From the NCBI RefSeq assembly GCF_049341845.1, contig NZ_JBMPIT010000002.1, forward strand, positions 248,001-312,000: 64,000 nt of DNA. The letters are read 5' to 3'. Of the stretch, positions 45,284-54,270 are shown one piece after another. Position 1 is the stretch's first letter, and every line of letters starts with the position of its first letter. The notes below the pieces were generated by a model that did no database searches, was not told where the DNA came from, and was given only the letters and a program-made list of their open reading frames with translations. The translations under genes were made by a program, and so were the position numbers. Source of the DNA: Curtobacterium guangdongense. GTDB lineage: Bacteria; Actinomycetota; Actinomycetes; Actinomycetales; Microbacteriaceae.

Positions 45284-46173
45284 TGACCGCCGTCTCCCAG
45301 TCCCCGCTCGCCCGGGCACCCCGTGGCGCGGCGCCCCGCACGGGCAAGCCCCGTCGAAGCCTGCTGCTCTGGATCGCCGAGCACGCCGCACTCGTCGCGC
45401 TCGGTGTCCTGACCCTCGCCCCGATCGTCTTCGTCGTCCTGACCTCGCTGATGTCGAGCAACCAGGCGCTGACGGCGTCGATCATCCCGAAACCGTTCGA
45501 CTTCTCGAACTACGCCAGGGTCTTCAGCGAACTGCCGCTCGCCCAGTGGTTCGGGAACTCCGCGCTCTACGCCGTGCTCGCCACCGCGTTCATGCTCCTG
45601 AGCTCGGTGCCGGCCGCCTACGCGCTCGCGCAGATCAAGTTCAAGGGCGCGAACCTGATCTTCACGGTGATCATCGTGGCGATGCTCCTGCCCCCGCAGG
45701 TCACCGCCGTGCCGGTCTACGTGATGTGGTCGCACCTGCACCTGACCGGCACGCTCTGGCCGCTGATCCTGCCGAACCTGCTCGGCGACGCGTTCAGCAT
45801 CTTCCTGCTCCGGCAGTTCTTCATGACGATCCCGAAGGAGTACGGGGACGCCGCGCGCATGGACGGCTGCAGCGAGTGGGGCGTCCTGATGCGGGTCGTC
45901 GTCCCGATGGCCAGGCCCGGCATCGCGTCGGCGGCGATCTTCATGTTCTTCAACTCGTGGAACGACTACTACGGCCCGCTCCTCTACGCGTCCGAGAACC
46001 AGGCCGCCTGGCCGGTCGCCTACGGACTCGCGACGTTCCGCGGCCAACACGGCACCGACTGGTCGATGACGATGGCGATGACCGTCGTCGTCATGGTCCC
46101 CGTCGTCGTCATCTTCTTCTTCGCACAGAAGGCATTCGTCGAGGGCATCGCGCTCACCGGCGTGAAGGGATAG
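45283..46173 (+). CDS. Sugar ABC transporter permease 2 (MalG-like)
   Basis: A 296-residue permease with six membrane helices and the EAA loop DAARMDGCSEWGVLMRVVVP. The C-terminus AQKAFVEGIALTGVKG is typical of MalG-type subunits. ATG 45283 follows GAGGAG and overlaps the stop of a 9-codon mini-ORF. It pairs with permease 1 and the lipoprotein to import an oligosaccharide, most likely a beta-glucoside judging from the GH4 gene that follows. Confidence 0.93.
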   Translation: MTAVSQSPLARAPRGAAPRTGKPRRSLLLWIAEHAALVALGVLTLAPIVFVVLTSLMSSNQALTASIIPKPFDFSNYARVFSELPLAQWFGNSALYAVLATAFMLLSSVPAAYALAQIKFKGANLIFTVIIVAMLLPPQVTAVPVYVMWSHLHLTGTLWPLILPNLLGDAFSIFLLRQFFMTIPKEYGDAARMDGCSEWGVLMRVVVPMARPGIASAAIFMFFNSWNDYYGPLLYASENQAAWPVAYGLATFRGQHGTDWSMTMAMTVVVMVPVVVIFFFAQKAFVEGIALTGVKG

Positions 46174-46180
46174 CACCACA

Positions 46181-47479
46181 GTGAAACTCGCAGTCATCGG
46201 TGGCGGTTCCACCTACACCCCCGAACTCGTGGACGGCTTCGCCAGGCTCCGCAACCAGCTCCCCATCGACGAACTCTGGCTCGTCGACCCAGATCCCGAA
46301 CGCCGGGAACTCGTCGGCGGCGTCGCGAAGCGGATGTTCGCGCACGCCGGACACCCGGGCACCGTGCACGTCACCGACGACGTCGTCGCCGGGGTGTCCG
46401 ACGCCGACGCGGTCATGTTCCAGCTCCGCATCGGCGGACAGGCCGCCCGGCAGCAGGACGAGACCTGGCCGCACGAGGCGTGCTGCATCGGGCAGGAGAC
46501 CACCGGCCCGGGCGGCTTCGCGAAGGCGCTCCGCACCGTGCCGGTCGTGCTCGAGTACGCCGAACTCGTCCGGGAGCACGCGAAGCCGGACGCCTGGATC
46601 GTGGACTTCACGAACCCGGTCGGCATCGTCACCCGGGCACTGCTCGAGGCCGGGCACCGCGCCGTGGGCCTGTGCAACGTGGCGATCGGCTTCCAGCGCC
46701 GCTTCGCCGCGGAGTTCGGTGTCGCTCCCGACCACGTGCGCCTCGACCACGTCGGCCTCAACCACCTGACGTGGGAGCGTGGCGTGCACGTCAGGACCGC
46801 CGACGGCGAGCGGGACGTCCTGGCAGAACTGCTGGCGGGCGACGCGCTCGACCGCACCGCCGACAGCGTGCACATGCACCCGGACCTGCTCCGCCTGCAG
46901 CACGCGATCCCGTCGTACTACCTGCGCTACTTCTACAGCCACGACATCGTGCTCGAGGAACAGCTCCACGAGCCGACCCGCGCCGAGGCCGTGATGGCGA
47001 CCGAGCACGCGCTCCTCGCCAAGTACGCCGACCCGTCCGTCGTCACGAAGCCCGTCGAGCTCGAGCAGCGCGGCGGGGCATACTACTCCGAGGCCGCGAT
47101 CGACGTGCTGTCCTCGATCCTCGGGGACCGCGGCGACGTGCAGGTGCTCAACGTCCGGAACGACGGCACGTTCCCGTTCCTCCCCGACGACCACGTCATC
47201 GAGGTCCCCGCGCGCGTCACCCGCCAGGCGATCACCCCGCTGCCGGTCGCACCGCTCGACGCGGACATGGTGGGGCTGGTGTCGCACGTCGCCGGGTACG
47301 AACGCCTGGCGCTCGACGCGGCCGTGCACGGCGGCCGCGACCGGGTGCTCCGGGCGATGTGGGCACACCCCCTGGTGGGGCAGGTCGACAAGGCCGAGAA
47401 GCTCACCGACCTGCTCCTGGCCGCGAACGCGGAACACCTGCCGTGGGCGCGATCGGAGCAGGTGACGTGGGCGGGCTGA
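46181..47479 (+). CDS. GH4 glycosidase (6-phospho-beta-glucosidase-like)
   Basis: A 432-residue family 4 glycoside hydrolase, which uses NAD+ and a divalent metal in a redox-elimination mechanism. Seen: the nucleotide-binding KLAVIGGGSTYTPELVDGF, the metal ligand Cys165 in LCN and His195 in GLNHLTW. The GGGSTYTPEL form is that of 6-phospho-beta-glucosidases. Members normally need a 6-phospho sugar, yet the operon imports by an ABC system that does not phosphorylate; the kinase gene next door may supply it. GTG 46181, 8 bases after the permease stop. Confidence 0.92.
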   Translation: MKLAVIGGGSTYTPELVDGFARLRNQLPIDELWLVDPDPERRELVGGVAKRMFAHAGHPGTVHVTDDVVAGVSDADAVMFQLRIGGQAARQQDETWPHEACCIGQETTGPGGFAKALRTVPVVLEYAELVREHAKPDAWIVDFTNPVGIVTRALLEAGHRAVGLCNVAIGFQRRFAAEFGVAPDHVRLDHVGLNHLTWERGVHVRTADGERDVLAELLAGDALDRTADSVHMHPDLLRLQHAIPSYYLRYFYSHDIVLEEQLHEPTRAEAVMATEHALLAKYADPSVVTKPVELEQRGGAYYSEAAIDVLSSILGDRGDVQVLNVRNDGTFPFLPDDHVIEVPARVTRQAITPLPVAPLDADMVGLVSHVAGYERLALDAAVHGGRDRVLRAMWAHPLVGQVDKAEKLTDLLLAANAEHLPWARSEQVTWAG

Positions 47480-48564
47480 ACCGCACCGGCGGGGCGGAGA
47501 CGACCCGGGCCTCCAGTCCGGTGATCGGTCTGCCGGACGCGGGCCGCGCGACCGACGTGGTGCTCGCGGTCGACGGCGGCGGCAGCAAGACCGACGTCGT
47601 CGCGATCGGGCTCGACGGGTCGCTCGTCGCGCACGCCCGTGGGCCCGGTTCGAACCCGCAGACCCGCGGGTGGGACCTGGCCGGCCCGATCATCGACGGG
47701 GTCCGTGCACGGGTGCTCCGGGAGCTCGGTGACCGGCGGATCCGGACGACGCACGTGTACCTCGCCGGGCTCGACCTGCACGACGAACTCGTCGCGGCGA
47801 CGACGGCGCTCGCGCACTGGGACGAGGACGGCGGCGCGCCTGACGTCCTCGACAACGACCTGTTCGCGCTGCTGCGGGCCGGGACGCTGTCGCCGGACGC
47901 CGCCGCCGTGGTGTGCGGTACCGGGATCAACGCGCTGGCGGTCCGTGCCGACGGGGAGACCTCGCGCTTCCCGGCGATCGGCGACGTGTCCGGCGACTGG
48001 GGCGGCGGGGCGTACCTCGGCAACCGGGCGCTCTGGCACGCGGCTCGTGCGGACGACGGGCGTGGTCCGGCGACGGCGCTCGTGGACGCGGTGCCCGCTG
48101 CACTCGGGCTCGGGTCCGTCCGCGAGGTTACCGAGGCGATCCACTTCGGCCGGCTCGACGAGCGGGTGTTCAACCGGCTCTGCCCCGTGCTGTTCGACGT
48201 CGCCGGTGCCGGGGACGCCGTCGCTGCCGGGGTCGTCGCGCGGCAGGCGGAGGAGATCGTGCTGCTGGCCTCGGTCGCGCTCGGGCGGCTCGGCCTCGGC
48301 GGGTCGGCATCGTCGCCGGTGCCCGTCGTGCTCGGTGGCGGGGTGCTCGCTGCCCGACACCCGCTCCTCGTCGACGCGGTGGTGTCCGGGCTGGCCGCAC
48401 GGGTGCCGGGTGCGGTGCCGACGTGGGTGACCGCTCCCCCGGTGCTCGGTGCAGGGTTCGCGGCGCTCGAGTCCGTCGGCGCGGGGGCTGATGCGCTCGA
48501 GCGGTACCGGGCCGCGGTGCTGTCCCGGTCGTTCGCGAGCACGGCGGCGTTGCCGCTCGCGTAG
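47467..48564 (+). CDS. BadF/BadG-type ATPase, N-acetylglucosamine kinase-like
   Basis: A protein of about 365 residues of the ASKHA fold. The phosphate-1 motif VDGGGSKTDVV is at about residues 35-45, followed by DNDLFALLRAG, CGTGINALAV (phosphate 2) and GDWGGGAYLG, as in GlcNAc kinases. It probably phosphorylates the sugar imported by this operon. GTG 47467 follows GGAGCAGG and overlaps the GH4 gene by 13 bases; GTG 47521 is an alternative. The extra N-terminal tail (TTRASSPVIG) is encoded by a CGGGCCTCCAGTCCGG repeat element. Confidence 0.85.
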   Translation: MGGLNRTGGAETTRASSPVIGLPDAGRATDVVLAVDGGGSKTDVVAIGLDGSLVAHARGPGSNPQTRGWDLAGPIIDGVRARVLRELGDRRIRTTHVYLAGLDLHDELVAATTALAHWDEDGGAPDVLDNDLFALLRAGTLSPDAAAVVCGTGINALAVRADGETSRFPAIGDVSGDWGGGAYLGNRALWHAARADDGRGPATALVDAVPAALGLGSVREVTEAIHFGRLDERVFNRLCPVLFDVAGAGDAVAAGVVARQAEEIVLLASVALGRLGLGGSASSPVPVVLGGGVLAARHPLLVDAVVSGLAARVPGAVPTWVTAPPVLGAGFAALESVGAGADALERYRAAVLSRSFASTAALPLA

Positions 48565-48595
48565 CGGCGGGGCGCGCGCGGCGGCGACTTTCGCG

Positions 48596-48641
48596 CTGAG
48601 CGACACTTCTCGCGCTCCCGAGCCCGTGAAGTGTCGCTCAG
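48596..48641. terminator. Hairpin between convergent genes
   Basis: Arms CTGAGCGACACTT (48596-48608) and AAGTGTCGCTCAG (48629-48641) are exact complements with a 20-base GC-rich loop. It lies between the sugar operon and gap. The AGCGACA core recurs in the palindrome at 11523. Confidence 0.75.
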
Positions 48642-48680
48642 CCCGAGTCTCAGCGCCCGCCCAAGCGCCCGCCCGGCGCC

Positions 48681-49685
48681 TCACGCCCGCGCGAGCATCC
48701 CCAGCGTGTCGACCACCCGGTTCGAGAAGCCCCACTCGTTGTCGTACCAGGCGACGACCTTCACGTGGCGACCGCCGTCGACGCGGGTCAGCAGCGAGTC
48801 GAACACGGCCGACTCCGGGCGCCCCGTGATGTCCGTCGACACGATCGGGTCCGCCGTGAACGCCAGCACCCCGGCGAGGGGCCCGGCAGCGGCCGCACGG
48901 TACGCGGCGTTGACCTCGTCCACGGACACGTCGCGCGACACCACGGTGTTCAGCTCGACGATCGACCCGACGGGCACCGGCACACGGATGGCGTCACCGG
49001 ACAGCTTCCCCTCGAGCCGCGGCAGCACGAGCCCGATCGCCTTCGCCGCCCCGGTGGACGTCGGCACGATGTTCACGCCCGCTGCCCGTGCGCGACGGAG
49101 GTCCCGGTGCGGACCGTCCTGCAGGTTCTGCTCCTGGGTGTAGGCGTGCACGGTCGTCATGAAGCCGTGCTCGATGCCGGCGAGGTCGTCGAGGACCGAC
49201 GCCAGCGGCGCCAGCGCGTTCGTCGTGCAGGACGCGTTCGACACGACCGTATGCGCGGCGGGGTCGAACACGTCGGAGTTCACGCCGAAGGCGATCGTGG
49301 CGTCGGCGCCGGTCGCCGGAGCACTGATGAGCACCCGGCGCGCACCGGCGGTGAGGTGTGCGGCTGCCGCGTCGCGTGCGGTGAACCGGCCGGTGGACTC
49401 GAGGACGACCTCGACGCCGAGCTCCGCCCACGGCAGGTCGGCCGGCTCCCGCTCGGCGAGGACTCGGATGCGCGCCCCGTCGACCACGAGCACGTCCCCG
49501 TCCACCTCGACGGTGCCGGCGAACGGGCCGAGCGCGGAGTCGTACCGGAACAGGTGCGCGAGGGTCTCCGGTGCGGTGAGGTCGTTCACGGCGACGACCT
49601 CCAGGTCGTCACCTCCCCTGGCCAGGAGGGCACGGAGGGTGTTGCGGCCGATGCGGCCGAAGCCGTTGATGGCGATGCGGGTCAT
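48681..49685 (-). CDS. gap: Glyceraldehyde-3-phosphate dehydrogenase, type I
   Basis: A 334-residue NAD-dependent enzyme of glycolysis. NAD-binding RIAINGFGRIGRNTLRAL begins the protein, Cys153 is in SNASCTTN, His180 in TTVHAYTQ, and WYDNEWGFSNRVVDT ends the catalytic domain. It stands alone rather than with pgk and tpi, so it is probably a second copy, and its isolated position beside a GlxA-type regulator is of interest. ATG 49685 follows AAAGGAAG; an upstream in-frame ATG is rejected because the family starts at MTRIAINGFG. Confidence 0.93.
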   Translation of the reverse strand: MTRIAINGFGRIGRNTLRALLARGGDDLEVVAVNDLTAPETLAHLFRYDSALGPFAGTVEVDGDVLVVDGARIRVLAEREPADLPWAELGVEVVLESTGRFTARDAAAAHLTAGARRVLISAPATGADATIAFGVNSDVFDPAAHTVVSNASCTTNALAPLASVLDDLAGIEHGFMTTVHAYTQEQNLQDGPHRDLRRARAAGVNIVPTSTGAAKAIGLVLPRLEGKLSGDAIRVPVPVGSIVELNTVVSRDVSVDEVNAAYRAAAAGPLAGVLAFTADPIVSTDITGRPESAVFDSLLTRVDGGRHVKVVAWYDNEWGFSNRVVDTLGMLARA

Positions 49686-49803
49686 GGGACTTCCTTTCGT
49701 TCCGCAGACCATGCTCACCGGCCTGGAAGCACGGCAACAGTGGCAGGGAAGCCACGGTCCGAAAGGATCACGCCAACACCGGCGCGGTGCGGGAGCGGCG
49801 CGC

Positions 49804-50754
49804 TCAGTCCTGGAACGTCCGCCGGTACGCGGTCGGCGAGGTCCCGAGGATCCGGCGGAAATGGGTCCGCAGGTTCGCGTCCGACCCGAGCCCGGCGCGC
49901 TCGGCGACCTGGTCGACGCCGAGGTCGGACCGCTCGAGCAGTTCCCGCGCCAGGTCGACCCGGGCCCGGAGCACCCACTGCATCGGCGTGTACCCGGTGT
50001 CCTCCACGAAGCGCCGCGAGAACGTCCTCGGAGACACCGCTGCGTTCCGTGCGAGCGCCTCGAGCGTCAGGGGCTCGGCGAGGTGTCGGAGCGCCCACTC
50101 TCGCGTCGCGGCGAACACGTCACCGAGCGGCTCCGGCATGCTCCGCGGGACGTACTGCGCCTGGCCGCCGCTCCGGTACGGCGCGCTGACGAGCCGCCTG
50201 GCGACGTGGTTCGACAGCCCGACGCCGTGGTCCTGTCGCACGATGTGCAGGCACAGGTCGATCCCGCTCGCCGCCCCGGCACTCGTCAGCACCGAGCCGG
50301 CGTCGACGAACAGCACGTCCTCGTCCACCTCGACCGCCGGGTACCGCTCCCGGAGCACTCTCGTGTAGTGCCAGTGCGTCGTCGCACGGCGCCCGTCGAG
50401 CAGCCCGGCGGCCGCGAGCGCGAACGCCCCCGTCGAGATCGCCGCGATGCGGGCGCCCCGCTCGTGCGCTCGGGCGAGGGCAGCCACGACGTCGCCCGGC
50501 GGCGGGGTGTCCGCCGGGAACCGGTACCCGGGCACGAACACGGTCTCGGCCCACTCGAGCGTGTCGAGGCCGTGGTCGACCGCGTACGCCAGCCCGTCGC
50601 CGCCGGTGATCCGTCCCACCCGGGGGCCGCAGACCCGCACCTCGTACGGCATGCTCGGACGGTTCGAGAAGACCTGCGCGGGGATCCCGACGTCGAGCGG
50701 CTTGGCACCGTCGAGCACCAGGACCGCGACACGGTGGAGTCGTGCGGGCACCAT
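49804..50754 (-). CDS. GlxA family transcriptional regulator (DJ-1/PfpI plus AraC)
   Basis: A 316-residue regulator with an N-terminal DJ-1/PfpI-like domain (VAVLVLDGAKPLDVGIPAQVF) of about 170 residues and a C-terminal AraC DNA-binding domain (LTLEALARNAAVSPRTFSRR; VDQVAERAGLGSDANLRTHF). It lies upstream of gap in the same direction, separated by 118 bases, so it may regulate gap or genes elsewhere. ATG 50754 lies 6 bases after TAGCGT and has no ribosome site (leaderless type). Confidence 0.9.
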   Translation of the reverse strand: MVPARLHRVAVLVLDGAKPLDVGIPAQVFSNRPSMPYEVRVCGPRVGRITGGDGLAYAVDHGLDTLEWAETVFVPGYRFPADTPPPGDVVAALARAHERGARIAAISTGAFALAAAGLLDGRRATTHWHYTRVLRERYPAVEVDEDVLFVDAGSVLTSAGAASGIDLCLHIVRQDHGVGLSNHVARRLVSAPYRSGGQAQYVPRSMPEPLGDVFAATREWALRHLAEPLTLEALARNAAVSPRTFSRRFVEDTGYTPMQWVLRARVDLARELLERSDLGVDQVAERAGLGSDANLRTHFRRILGTSPTAYRRTFQD

Positions 50755-50774
50755 GCTGCGACGCTAGCGGAGCG

Positions 50775-51497
50775 TCAGGCGTCGTGGATCGCGAGCACCC
50801 GGTGCGGAGCCGCCGACTCCGCCCGCCACCCCGCCGGCAGCGCCGTCCGGAGTTCCGGCAGCGTGAAGCTCCGACGGATGGACCGCAGCCCGTCCACGCG
50901 CACGAACGTCCCGGCGGCGACGAGCACCGATCCGAGTGCGTACGCCCGGTACGCCGAGGCCGACCGCCGGATGTCCGAGTGCAGGCTCCTGGTCGACGCG
51001 AGTCGCTCCGAGTCGCCGAGGAACCCCGCCCGCTCCTCGTCCCCGAGGTGGTGCAGCACGTGGTTCGACACCACGACGTCGAAGCGCTCCCCCGCTGCCA
51101 CGAGGTCGCCGCTCGACTGCTCGCGGAAGGACACGCCACGAGGGACGGAACGCGTCGCGGCGGCGATCGCCCGAGGATCCGGGTCCACCCCGACGACCTC
51201 GATGTCGAACCCGTCGCTCGCCGCCCAGCGCACCAGCGCCCGCGCGAGGTCGCCGCCGCCGCACCCCAGGTCGAGCACCCGTCCGCGCCCGCTCGCCGGC
51301 AACGCCGGCACGACGTGGGTCCGCCACGCGGCCCGCCACCCGCTCACCAGCGAGTTCACGACGGCGAACCGCCGGAACGTCCGCGCCAGTGCACGCGGGT
51401 CGCAGTCCGGGTCGTCCATGAGTTCGCGGAGCTCCAGGTCGCGCACACGCAGGTCGACCGCCGGGAGGCCCTGCTCGCCTCCGGCCCGCCTGCTCAC
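50775..51497 (-). CDS. Class I SAM-dependent methyltransferase next to type III PKS
   Basis: A 240-residue methyltransferase. Motif I VLDLGCGGGDLARALVRW is seen, then VVGVDPDPRAIA (motif post I) and FDVVVSNHVLHHL (motif II). GTG 51497 overlaps the stop of the polyketide synthase (GTGA), so it almost certainly modifies its product, for example by O-methylating an alkylresorcinol or alkylpyrone; the substrate is inference. The N-terminal region includes a helical segment (DDPDCDPRALARTFRRFAVV), as in small-molecule methyltransferases paired with PKS III. Confidence 0.88.
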   Translation of the reverse strand: MSRRAGGEQGLPAVDLRVRDLELRELMDDPDCDPRALARTFRRFAVVNSLVSGWRAAWRTHVVPALPASGRGRVLDLGCGGGDLARALVRWAASDGFDIEVVGVDPDPRAIAAATRSVPRGVSFREQSSGDLVAAGERFDVVVSNHVLHHLGDEERAGFLGDSERLASTRSLHSDIRRSASAYRAYALGSVLVAAGTFVRVDGLRSIRRSFTLPELRTALPAGWRAESAAPHRVLAIHDA

Positions 51498-52675
51498 GCC
51501 CGCCCCGCGGCGAGTTCCACCGCGTCGACCGCGTCCGTCGTCCGGGTCGCGTCCGTCGTCCGGGTCGCGTCCGTCGTCCGGGTCACGTCCGTCGCCTCGG
51601 TCCCGACTGCGGTGAGGCGTGCACTCTCCACGGTCAGGCCCGGGCCGAACGCCAGCGCGATCACGGACGCACCGTCGGTGATCCCAGCATCGAACGCGTC
51701 CCGCAGCACGAACAGCACCGTCGCACTCGACATGTTCCCGTGCTCGCGCAGCACCGCCCTGCTGCTCGCCATGGCGCGGTCGGACAGCCCCAGGGCGTCC
51801 TGCGTCCGGTCGAGGATCGCCCGGCCGCCGGGGTGCACCGCCCACACGGGGACGTCCGCCGCCGGTCCGTCCAGCAGGGGTGCGACCGCCTCGGCGACGG
51901 TCGCCCCGACCAGCCTCGGCACCGCGGTGCTGAGGACCATCTCGAAGCCCTCGTCACCGATGTTCCACGCCATCTCCGACGCACCCTCCGGCACGACCGT
52001 CGTGGCGAACGCGTCAAGCCGCAGCCCGGGGCCGTCGGCCGTCACGACGGCAGCGGCGGCACCGTCCCCGAAGACGCTGTTCGAGACGATCTGGTCCGGG
52101 TCGTCCGATGCCCGGACGTGCAGCGTGCAGAGCTCGGCGCACACGACGAGCACGACGGCGGAGGGATCAGCGGCGACGAACGCGTCGGCGATCCGGAGCG
52201 CCGGGAACGCCGCGCAGCACCCCATGAACCCGATGTGCTGCCGGAAGACCGTGCGAGGCAGTCCGAGCTCCTCGACGATCGCCAGGTCGGGACCCGGTTG
52301 GGTGAACCCCGTGCACGACACCGTGACGAGGTGCGTGACGTCTGCCGGGCCCATGCCGGACCGGTGCAGGGCGTCCCGCGCGGACTCGACGAACAGGGCA
52401 GGAGCGAGCTCCCGGTACCGGTCGTTCCGCGTCCCCGTCGACGGCGACTGCAGCGTCCCGTCGGCATCGCGGAAGCGTCCGGGCCGACCGGCGAGGTCCA
52501 GCTCCTCCAGGACGGTGTGCCGGTGCGCGACGGCTGATGCGTCGAACGCGGCGGGGACCAGGCGACGACCGAGGCGACCGAGCCCTGGCTGCGCGGCGAA
52601 GAGCTCGCGCACCGCCACCTGGTCGAGTGTCGTCTCGGGGACGGCGGTACCGATGGCGCGGATCGTTGCGGACAC
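51494..52675 (-). CDS. Type III polyketide synthase (chalcone/stilbene synthase-like)
   Basis: A 393-residue thiolase-fold enzyme that condenses an acyl-CoA starter with malonyl-CoA. The catalytic Cys153 (GFMGCCAA), His281 (WAVHPGGRAIL) and Asn314 (EHGNMSSATVLF) triad is complete. Product class (resorcinol, pyrone or phloroglucinol) cannot be told. The last 30 residues are a repeat tail (DATRTT three times) encoded by 18-base tandem repeats, outside the catalytic fold. GTG 52675; the CAGGAT hexamer just upstream may be its -10. Forms a two-gene operon with the methyltransferase. Confidence 0.93.
   Translation of the reverse strand: MSATIRAIGTAVPETTLDQVAVRELFAAQPGLGRLGRRLVPAAFDASAVAHRHTVLEELDLAGRPGRFRDADGTLQSPSTGTRNDRYRELAPALFVESARDALHRSGMGPADVTHLVTVSCTGFTQPGPDLAIVEELGLPRTVFRQHIGFMGCCAAFPALRIADAFVAADPSAVVLVVCAELCTLHVRASDDPDQIVSNSVFGDGAAAAVVTADGPGLRLDAFATTVVPEGASEMAWNIGDEGFEMVLSTAVPRLVGATVAEAVAPLLDGPAADVPVWAVHPGGRAILDRTQDALGLSDRAMASSRAVLREHGNMSSATVLFVLRDAFDAGITDGASVIALAFGPGLTVESARLTAVGTEATDVTRTTDATRTTDATRTTDAVDAVELAAGRA
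51533..51594. repeat. 18-base tandem repeat in the polyketide synthase tail
   Basis: GTCCGTCGTCCGGGTCGC occurs at 51533-51550 and 51551-51568, with a one-base variant at 51569-51586 and a partial fourth copy. The unit is a multiple of three, so copy changes would only lengthen or shorten the C-terminal tail. Confidence 0.85.
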
Positions 52676-52709
52676 TCCTCATCCTGTCACCGGGTCGTGG
52701 ACGTGTCCC

Positions 52710-52751
52710 CAGGAACGACGAGAGGCCCGATGCGCAGCGCACACCGAGCCT
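52710..52751 (-). terminator. Degenerate GGAGGCTCGG hairpin after gatB
   Basis: On the minus strand GGACAGGAGGCTCGGTGTGC faces an imperfect partner GCATCGGGCCTCTCG. It lies just past the gatB stop. The position fits a terminator; the sequence is a decayed member of the palindrome family. Confidence 0.6.
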
Positions 52752-52767
52752 CCTGTCCGGACCGTGA

Positions 52768-54270
52768 TCAGGCCTGCGCGCGCTCCAGCACGAGCTCGCG
52801 GACGCGGGCCGCGTCGGCCTGGCCCTGCATCGACTTCATGACGGCACCGATGATCGCGCCGGCGGCCTGGACCTTGCCGTCCTTGATCTTCGCGAGGACG
52901 TCCGGCTGCGCGGCGAGTGCCTCGTCGACGGCGGCGGTGAGGGCCGAGTCGTCGGAGACGACCTTCAGCCCGCGCGACTCGACGACCGCGGACGGCGAGC
53001 CCTCGCCGGCGATGACGCCCTCGAGCACCTGGCGCGCCAGGCGGTCGGTCAGGTCGCCGGACTCGACGAGCGTGATGAGCTCCGCGACGTGCGCGGGCGA
53101 CACGAGGTCCCCGGCGACGGCGTCCTGCGTGTTCGCGACACGGCTGATCTCACCGGTCCACCACTTGCGGGCGGCCTGGGCCGGTGCGCCGGCGGCGACG
53201 GTGGCTTCGACCTCGTCGAGGAGGCCGCCGTTGACGACGTCCTGGAACTCGAGGTCGGCGAAGCCCCACTCGCCCTTGAGGCGACGGCGGCGGGCGACGG
53301 GTGCCTCGGGCAGGGACGCGCGGAGTTCCTCGATCATCGCCGGGTCGGGGACGACGGGGAGCAGGTCGGGCTCGGGGAAGTAGCGGTAGTCGTCCGCGTC
53401 GGACTTCGGCCGCCCCGCGGAGGTGCGGCCGGTGTCCTCGTGCCAGTGCCGGGTCTCCTGCGTGATCGTGCCGCCGTCCGCGAGGATCGCGGCCTGTCGC
53501 TGGATCTCGTAGCGGATGGCGCGCTCGACGGCGCGGAACGAGTTCACGTTCTTCGTCTCGGTCCGGGTGCCGAGCTTCTCCTGGCCCCACGGGCGCAGCG
53601 AGATGTTCGCGTCGCAGCGCAGGTTCCCCCGCTCCATGCGGGCCTCGGAGACGCCGAGCGCACGGACGAGGTCACGGATGACCTGCACGTACGCGGCACC
53701 GAGCTCCGGGGCCCGGTGGGCGGCACCGAAGATCGGCTTCGTGACGATCTCGACGAGCGGCACGCCGGCACGGTTGTAGTCGACGAGCGAGTACTCGGCG
53801 CCCTGGATGCGACCGGTCGCGCCACCGACGTGCGTGAGCTTGCCCGCGTCCTCTTCCATGTGCGCGCGCTCGATCGGCACCTGGAAGAGCGTGCCGTCGG
53901 CGAGTTCGACCTCGACCTCCCCCTCGAAGGCGATCGGCTCGTCGTACTGCGAGATCTGGTAGTTCTTCGGGTTGTCCGGGTAGAAGTAGTTCTTCCGGGC
54001 GAACCGCGACGACTCGGCGATCGAGCACCCGAGCGCGAGCCCCAGGTTGATCGAGAACCGGACGGCCTGCTCGTTCACGACGGGCAGCGACCCCGGGAGC
54101 CCGAGGTCCACCGGCGTGACGTTGGTGTTCGGTTCGCCGCCGAAGAAGTTCGGGGCGTCGGAGAACATCTTGGTCTTCGTGGCGAGCTCGACGTGCACCT
54201 CGAAGCCGAGGACCGGCTCGAAGCGCTCGATCGCCTCGTCGAAGTCCATGAGTGCGTCCTTGGCGGCCAT
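52768..54270 (-). CDS. gatB: Asp-tRNA(Asn)/Glu-tRNA(Gln) amidotransferase subunit B
   Basis: A 500-residue GatB. Family features are FEPVLGFEVHVELATKTKMF at the start, FYPDNPKNYQISQYDEPI (amidotransferase active region), the GatB signature YSLVDYNRAGVPLVEIVT, and a C-terminal YqeY-like tail domain. It activates Glu on Glu-tRNA(Gln) (or Asp on Asp-tRNA(Asn)) and transfers ammonia made by GatA. ATG 54270 shares its first base with the gatA stop (TGATG); the in-frame codons further upstream belong to gatA territory. Confidence 0.96.
   Translation of the reverse strand: MAAKDALMDFDEAIERFEPVLGFEVHVELATKTKMFSDAPNFFGGEPNTNVTPVDLGLPGSLPVVNEQAVRFSINLGLALGCSIAESSRFARKNYFYPDNPKNYQISQYDEPIAFEGEVEVELADGTLFQVPIERAHMEEDAGKLTHVGGATGRIQGAEYSLVDYNRAGVPLVEIVTKPIFGAAHRAPELGAAYVQVIRDLVRALGVSEARMERGNLRCDANISLRPWGQEKLGTRTETKNVNSFRAVERAIRYEIQRQAAILADGGTITQETRHWHEDTGRTSAGRPKSDADDYRYFPEPDLLPVVPDPAMIEELRASLPEAPVARRRRLKGEWGFADLEFQDVVNGGLLDEVEATVAAGAPAQAARKWWTGEISRVANTQDAVAGDLVSPAHVAELITLVESGDLTDRLARQVLEGVIAGEGSPSAVVESRGLKVVSDDSALTAAVDEALAAQPDVLAKIKDGKVQAAGAIIGAVMKSMQGQADAARVRELVLERAQA

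Noticed and set aside
47640..47670. tRNA-like GGTTCGAACCC motif
   Set aside because: It lies inside the kinase coding sequence and there is no surrounding cloverleaf or CCA end.
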